A DNA stretch of 64,000 nt from Solibacillus sp. FSL W7-1436. Its GTDB lineage: Bacteria; Bacillota; Bacilli; Bacillales_A; Planococcaceae. This document shows, one piece after another, positions 61,321-64,000 of this stretch. Under the pieces are notes generated by a model, which ran no database searches, had not been told where the DNA came from, and worked only from the letters and a program-made list of their open reading frames with translations. Both the position numbers and the translations under genes were made by a program. Location: the NCBI RefSeq assembly GCF_038007305.1, contig NZ_JBBOWV010000001.1:1850501-1914500 (forward strand). The letters are read 5' to 3'. Position 1 is the stretch's first letter. Every line of letters starts with the position of its first letter.

Positions 61321-61424
61321 GCATTAAGCAGCAAATTAACTCACTGATGCAATAAAAAAATTCTCCCCAACCAAAACAACCACTACTTTCCACTTGCCAT
61401 CTCACACGTCTCATTTTAATATAA

Positions 61425-61436
61425 GAACAAACGTTC
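61425..61436 (+). promoter_or_regulatory. LexA box (SOS operator)
   Basis: GAAC-AAAC-GTTC followed by G, agreeing with the Gram-positive LexA consensus GAAC-N4-GTTC, 20 bp before the polymerase start codon and overlapping its promoter region. Confidence 0.8.
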
Positions 61437-61456
61437 GATATAAGGAGATGAGCTTT

Positions 61457-62710
61457 ATGTATGAAAATGCGCCGGAACGTTCGATTATTTGTATTGATAT
61501 GCGCAGTTTTTATGCAAGCTGTATTGCATCGGTTGAAAATTTAAATGTAATGGAAGTCCCGATTGCGATTGTCGGAAATTTTCAGCAAAAGGGGAGTGTT
61601 GTGCTTGCAGCGTCCCCTCCGATGAAAAAACGCTTTAATATTCGTACAGGTTCGCGATTATACGAAATTCCGCCACATCCGGATATTCGTCTTTTTGAGC
61701 CGCGGATGTCGTTATTTATTCGCATATCAATGGAAATTACACGCCTGTTCAACGAGTTTGTTCCAAAAGAGGCCATTCATGTATATAGCGTCGACGAAAG
61801 TTTTATCGATTTAACCGGAACCGAAAAGTTATGGGGACCGCCCGAAGAAACGGCAAAATACATTCAGCAGCTCGTTTACAATCAATTTGAAATTCCGTGT
61901 GCAGTCGGTTTTGGGCCGAATATGCTGATGGCAAAACTGGCGCTCGACATCGAAGCAAAAAAGACGGGATTTGCGAAATGGACATATAATGATGTACCGG
62001 AAAAACTGTGGCCGATCATGCCGCTGTCCACGATGTGGGGCATCGGCGGCCGTACAGAAAGAACGCTGAATCATATGGGCATATACTCTGTCTATGATTT
62101 GGCACATGCTGATTTAGCGTTACTTGAAAAGCGTTTCGGAGTTCTTGGGAACCAGCTTTATTACCATGCTTGGGGAATCGATCACTCGACAGTCGGTGCG
62201 CCAATTATGCAAGGACAGATCAGCTTCGGTAAAGGGCAGATGCTGATGCGCGATTATCGCAGTCGAAAGGAAATTTTAGTCGTATTGCTGGAAATGTGTG
62301 AAGATGTGGCAAGGCGTGCGCGGGAAGCGAAAAAAATCGGCCGGACGATTTCATTGGGACTAAGTTACAGTAAGGATGCTTTCGGAGGCGGGTTTCACCG
62401 TTCACGCACAATCGATGAGCCGACAAACGATACACTGAAAATTTTTGAAGTGTGCAAGCAGCTGTTCGACGAATTTTACGCCGAACGACCGGCACGTAAA
62501 GTTACGATTACATTAAGCAATATTGAAAGTGAATATTCAATGCAGCTCAGCCTGTTCGATGAGATGCGTTGGCGCAACCGCAGGCTTGGGGAAACGATGG
62601 ACCGTTTACGTACAAAATACGGCACAACAGCGATATTGCGTGCGGTTTCCTATACGGAAGCGGGCACTGCACTGACGCGGGCTAAATTAGTAGGCGGGCA
62701 TAAACAATAA
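61457..62710 (+). CDS. Y-family DNA polymerase, UvrX/YqjW type
   Basis: A 417-aa translesion polymerase. ATG at 61457 nine bases after AGGAG; an in-frame start at 61394 lies before the LexA box and is rejected. ICIDMRSFYASC (first catalytic Asp), YSVDESFIDLTGT (D-E pair of the palm), VGFGPNMLMAKLALDIEAKK and MWGIGGRTERTLNHMG (HhH) are in order; the little-finger domain follows. SOS control is expected from the LexA box. Members of this type are usually followed by a small yolD-like gene, here displaced by IS110. Confidence 0.93.
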   Translation: MYENAPERSIICIDMRSFYASCIASVENLNVMEVPIAIVGNFQQKGSVVLAASPPMKKRFNIRTGSRLYEIPPHPDIRLFEPRMSLFIRISMEITRLFNEFVPKEAIHVYSVDESFIDLTGTEKLWGPPEETAKYIQQLVYNQFEIPCAVGFGPNMLMAKLALDIEAKKTGFAKWTYNDVPEKLWPIMPLSTMWGIGGRTERTLNHMGIYSVYDLAHADLALLEKRFGVLGNQLYYHAWGIDHSTVGAPIMQGQISFGKGQMLMRDYRSRKEILVVLLEMCEDVARRAREAKKIGRTISLGLSYSKDAFGGGFHRSRTIDEPTNDTLKIFEVCKQLFDEFYAERPARKVTITLSNIESEYSMQLSLFDEMRWRNRRLGETMDRLRTKYGTTAILRAVSYTEAGTALTRAKLVGGHKQ

Positions 62711-64000
62711 GGAGCATTCCTGTTAGAAAGATTTTCGGGGACTTGAAAACAAAAAAGCCCTCCTGTATGATGCTTGAGTGTCAACGGTCATTGACTCATA
62801 CATCTACAGGGAGGACCCATTCCAATGAATTTTAATACGAATGACAAAATTAATCAAGTTTCTGAAAATACTCTAGTTATCGGCATCGACATTGCTAAAC
62901 ATAAACATTATGCTTGTGCAATTGATGATCGAGGTCGTGTGCTCCAAAAATCATTTCCAATCATGCAATCACGTATTGGGTTTGAAAACTTTTATGAACG
63001 CCTAATGGCGCTCAAAGCAGCTTATGACAAACAAGAAATTCTCATTGGGTTTGAGCCAACAGGCCATTACTGGATGAACTTAGCTGCGTTTTTGACGAAC
63101 TATGGAATTCCATTCGTAATGGTTAATCCAATGCACGTTAATCGCTCGAAGGAATTAGATGACAACCTGCAAACGAAGAATGACCAAAAGGATGCGCTAG
63201 TCATTGCTCGCCTTATGAGAGACGGTCGTTTCAGCTATCCCCGTCATCTCGAAGGAATCGAGGCTGAGTTACGAAATGGAGCAACATTACGTTCAAAGAT
63301 TCAAGAAGATTTAAATGCCTTACAAAATCGCATTATTCGTTGGTTGGATCGCTTTTTCCCTGAATTCACACAAGTGTTTAAAAGCTTTGGGAAAATGGCC
63401 TATGCGGTGCTCGAAATGACACCGTTGCCAACAGATATTGTAGGAAAATCACCAGAAGAATTACTATTTTTATATCGCCAGGTAGACGGCATGAAAAGCC
63501 CACAGCTACCTAAGGCAAAGCAATTAGTCGAGGTTGCAGAAAGCTCAATTGGGCTGACAGAAGGTTTAGTGATGGCCAAATTCGAAATCGCCACGCTTCT
63601 TTCACAGCATAAATTGATGCACGCTCAACTTGACGAATTAACAGCTCAGCTCGTAGAGCTAGCCAAACAAATGATGGAATATGAATATTTAGCATCGGTA
63701 CCTGGAATCGGGGATGTCACGATTGTCGATTTACTATCAGAGGTTGGTTCTTTAGCGCAATATACACATCCACGCCAATTAATTAAACTAGCGGGACTCA
63801 CATTGCGTGAAAACTCTTCTGGTCAGCAAAAAGGACAAAAACGGATTTCCAAGCGAGGTAGAAGAAAACTACGCGCCCTTCTGTTCCGAGTCATGATGCC
63901 GTTAATCTTGCATAATCCAGCCTTTAAGCAATTACATGAATATTACACAACGCGCACGGTCAATCCGCTCCGAAAGAAGCAATCAATTGTGGTACTGTGT
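62708..64000 (+). mobile_element. IS110-family element, copy 3 (cut by window end)
   Basis: Same unit as at 25008 and 33526, beginning TAAGGAGCATTCC; the first bases overlap the polymerase stop codon. Insertion is again in an AAGGAG sequence, here the place of a ribosome site for a following gene. The right end lies outside the window. Confidence 0.93.
62825..64000 (+). CDS. IS110-family DEDD transposase (copy 3, partial)
   Basis: First 392 residues of the same protein as copies 1 and 2, with no difference seen. D22, E77, D120, D123 and the Ser region are all within the visible part; the last 33 codons are beyond the window. Confidence 0.96.
   Translation, partial: MNFNTNDKINQVSENTLVIGIDIAKHKHYACAIDDRGRVLQKSFPIMQSRIGFENFYERLMALKAAYDKQEILIGFEPTGHYWMNLAAFLTNYGIPFVMVNPMHVNRSKELDDNLQTKNDQKDALVIARLMRDGRFSYPRHLEGIEAELRNGATLRSKIQEDLNALQNRIIRWLDRFFPEFTQVFKSFGKMAYAVLEMTPLPTDIVGKSPEELLFLYRQVDGMKSPQLPKAKQLVEVAESSIGLTEGLVMAKFEIATLLSQHKLMHAQLDELTAQLVELAKQMMEYEYLASVPGIGDVTIVDLLSEVGSLAQYTHPRQLIKLAGLTLRENSSGQQKGQKRISKRGRRKLRALLFRVMMPLILHNPAFKQLHEYYTTRTVNPLRKKQSIVVLC

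Noticed and set aside
61394-61456. Upstream extension of the Y-family polymerase
   Set aside because: It would run through the LexA box; AAGGAG places the start at 61457.

Overview
The window looks like chromosome from a low-GC Gram-positive of the Bacillales, most like the Solibacillus/Lysinibacillus side of Planococcaceae. This is inferred from protein content (YqfQ-type protein, MtnE/MtnU methionine salvage pair, UvrX-type polymerase behind a GAAC-N4-GTTC LexA box, CspA-type cold shock protein, topB), strong AGGAGG ribosome sites, frequent TTG/GTG starts and many hairpin-T-tract terminators. No rRNA, tRNA or CRISPR array was seen.

Layout. (1) 1-7.6 kb is ordinary chromosome: the tail of a HelD-like helicase, uppP, a MarR regulator with its MFS exporter, an aminotransferase, a LytTR regulator carrying a worn-down ABC-ATPase-like domain followed by an ABC-2 exporter, and a cold shock gene with a long structured leader. 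(2) 7.6-36.7 kb is accessory DNA. It holds two ECF sigma/regulator modules, a RodA-type SEDS protein, a type I signal peptidase, lipoproteins, an XRE/membrane-protein pair, HNH, DUF4145 and AbiJ-like genes, and many mobile elements. These are an IS21 inside another IS21, a frameshifted IS1595-type element, an IS200/IS605 element inside a small palindromic repeat, an IS1182 and two full IS110 copies. A MITE-like palindromic repeat with 12-bp ends occurs about nine times, only between 7.9 and 30.2 kb, suggesting that stretch arrived from another genome or evolved as one block. (3) 36.7-42 kb is topB, then an IS3 element with broken genes on both sides and no target duplication, then a DUF5058 gene. 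(4) 42-62.7 kb is mostly ordinary chromosome: a GAF/PucR-type regulator, an amino acid symporter, an SMP-30-like protein behind a perfect palindrome, an MBL hydrolase, a glycine-betaine-type binding lipoprotein, a full HelD, a GNAT enzyme, a DMT exporter, an EAL phosphodiesterase, ybaK, a YczE-like protein, kbl, divergent mtnE/mtnU and a UvrX-type polymerase. (5) A third IS110 copy begins right after the polymerase gene and runs off the window.

How genes work together: MtnE transaminates the methionine-salvage keto acid and MtnU (omega-amidase) removes the ketoglutaramate by-product; the two are divergent around a shared palindrome. The MarR/MFS, LytTR/ABC, sigma/anti-sigma and XRE/membrane pairs are self-contained regulatory units. 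The IS110 copies all sit in Shine-Dalgarno-like AAGGAG sequence, and their 404-bp 3' non-coding end is a candidate guide RNA locus. Other unusual signals are a six-unit array of TGAGGAT spaced exactly 21 bp (58984-59095) and two short genes that are easy to miss (26933-27127 and 33015-33101).
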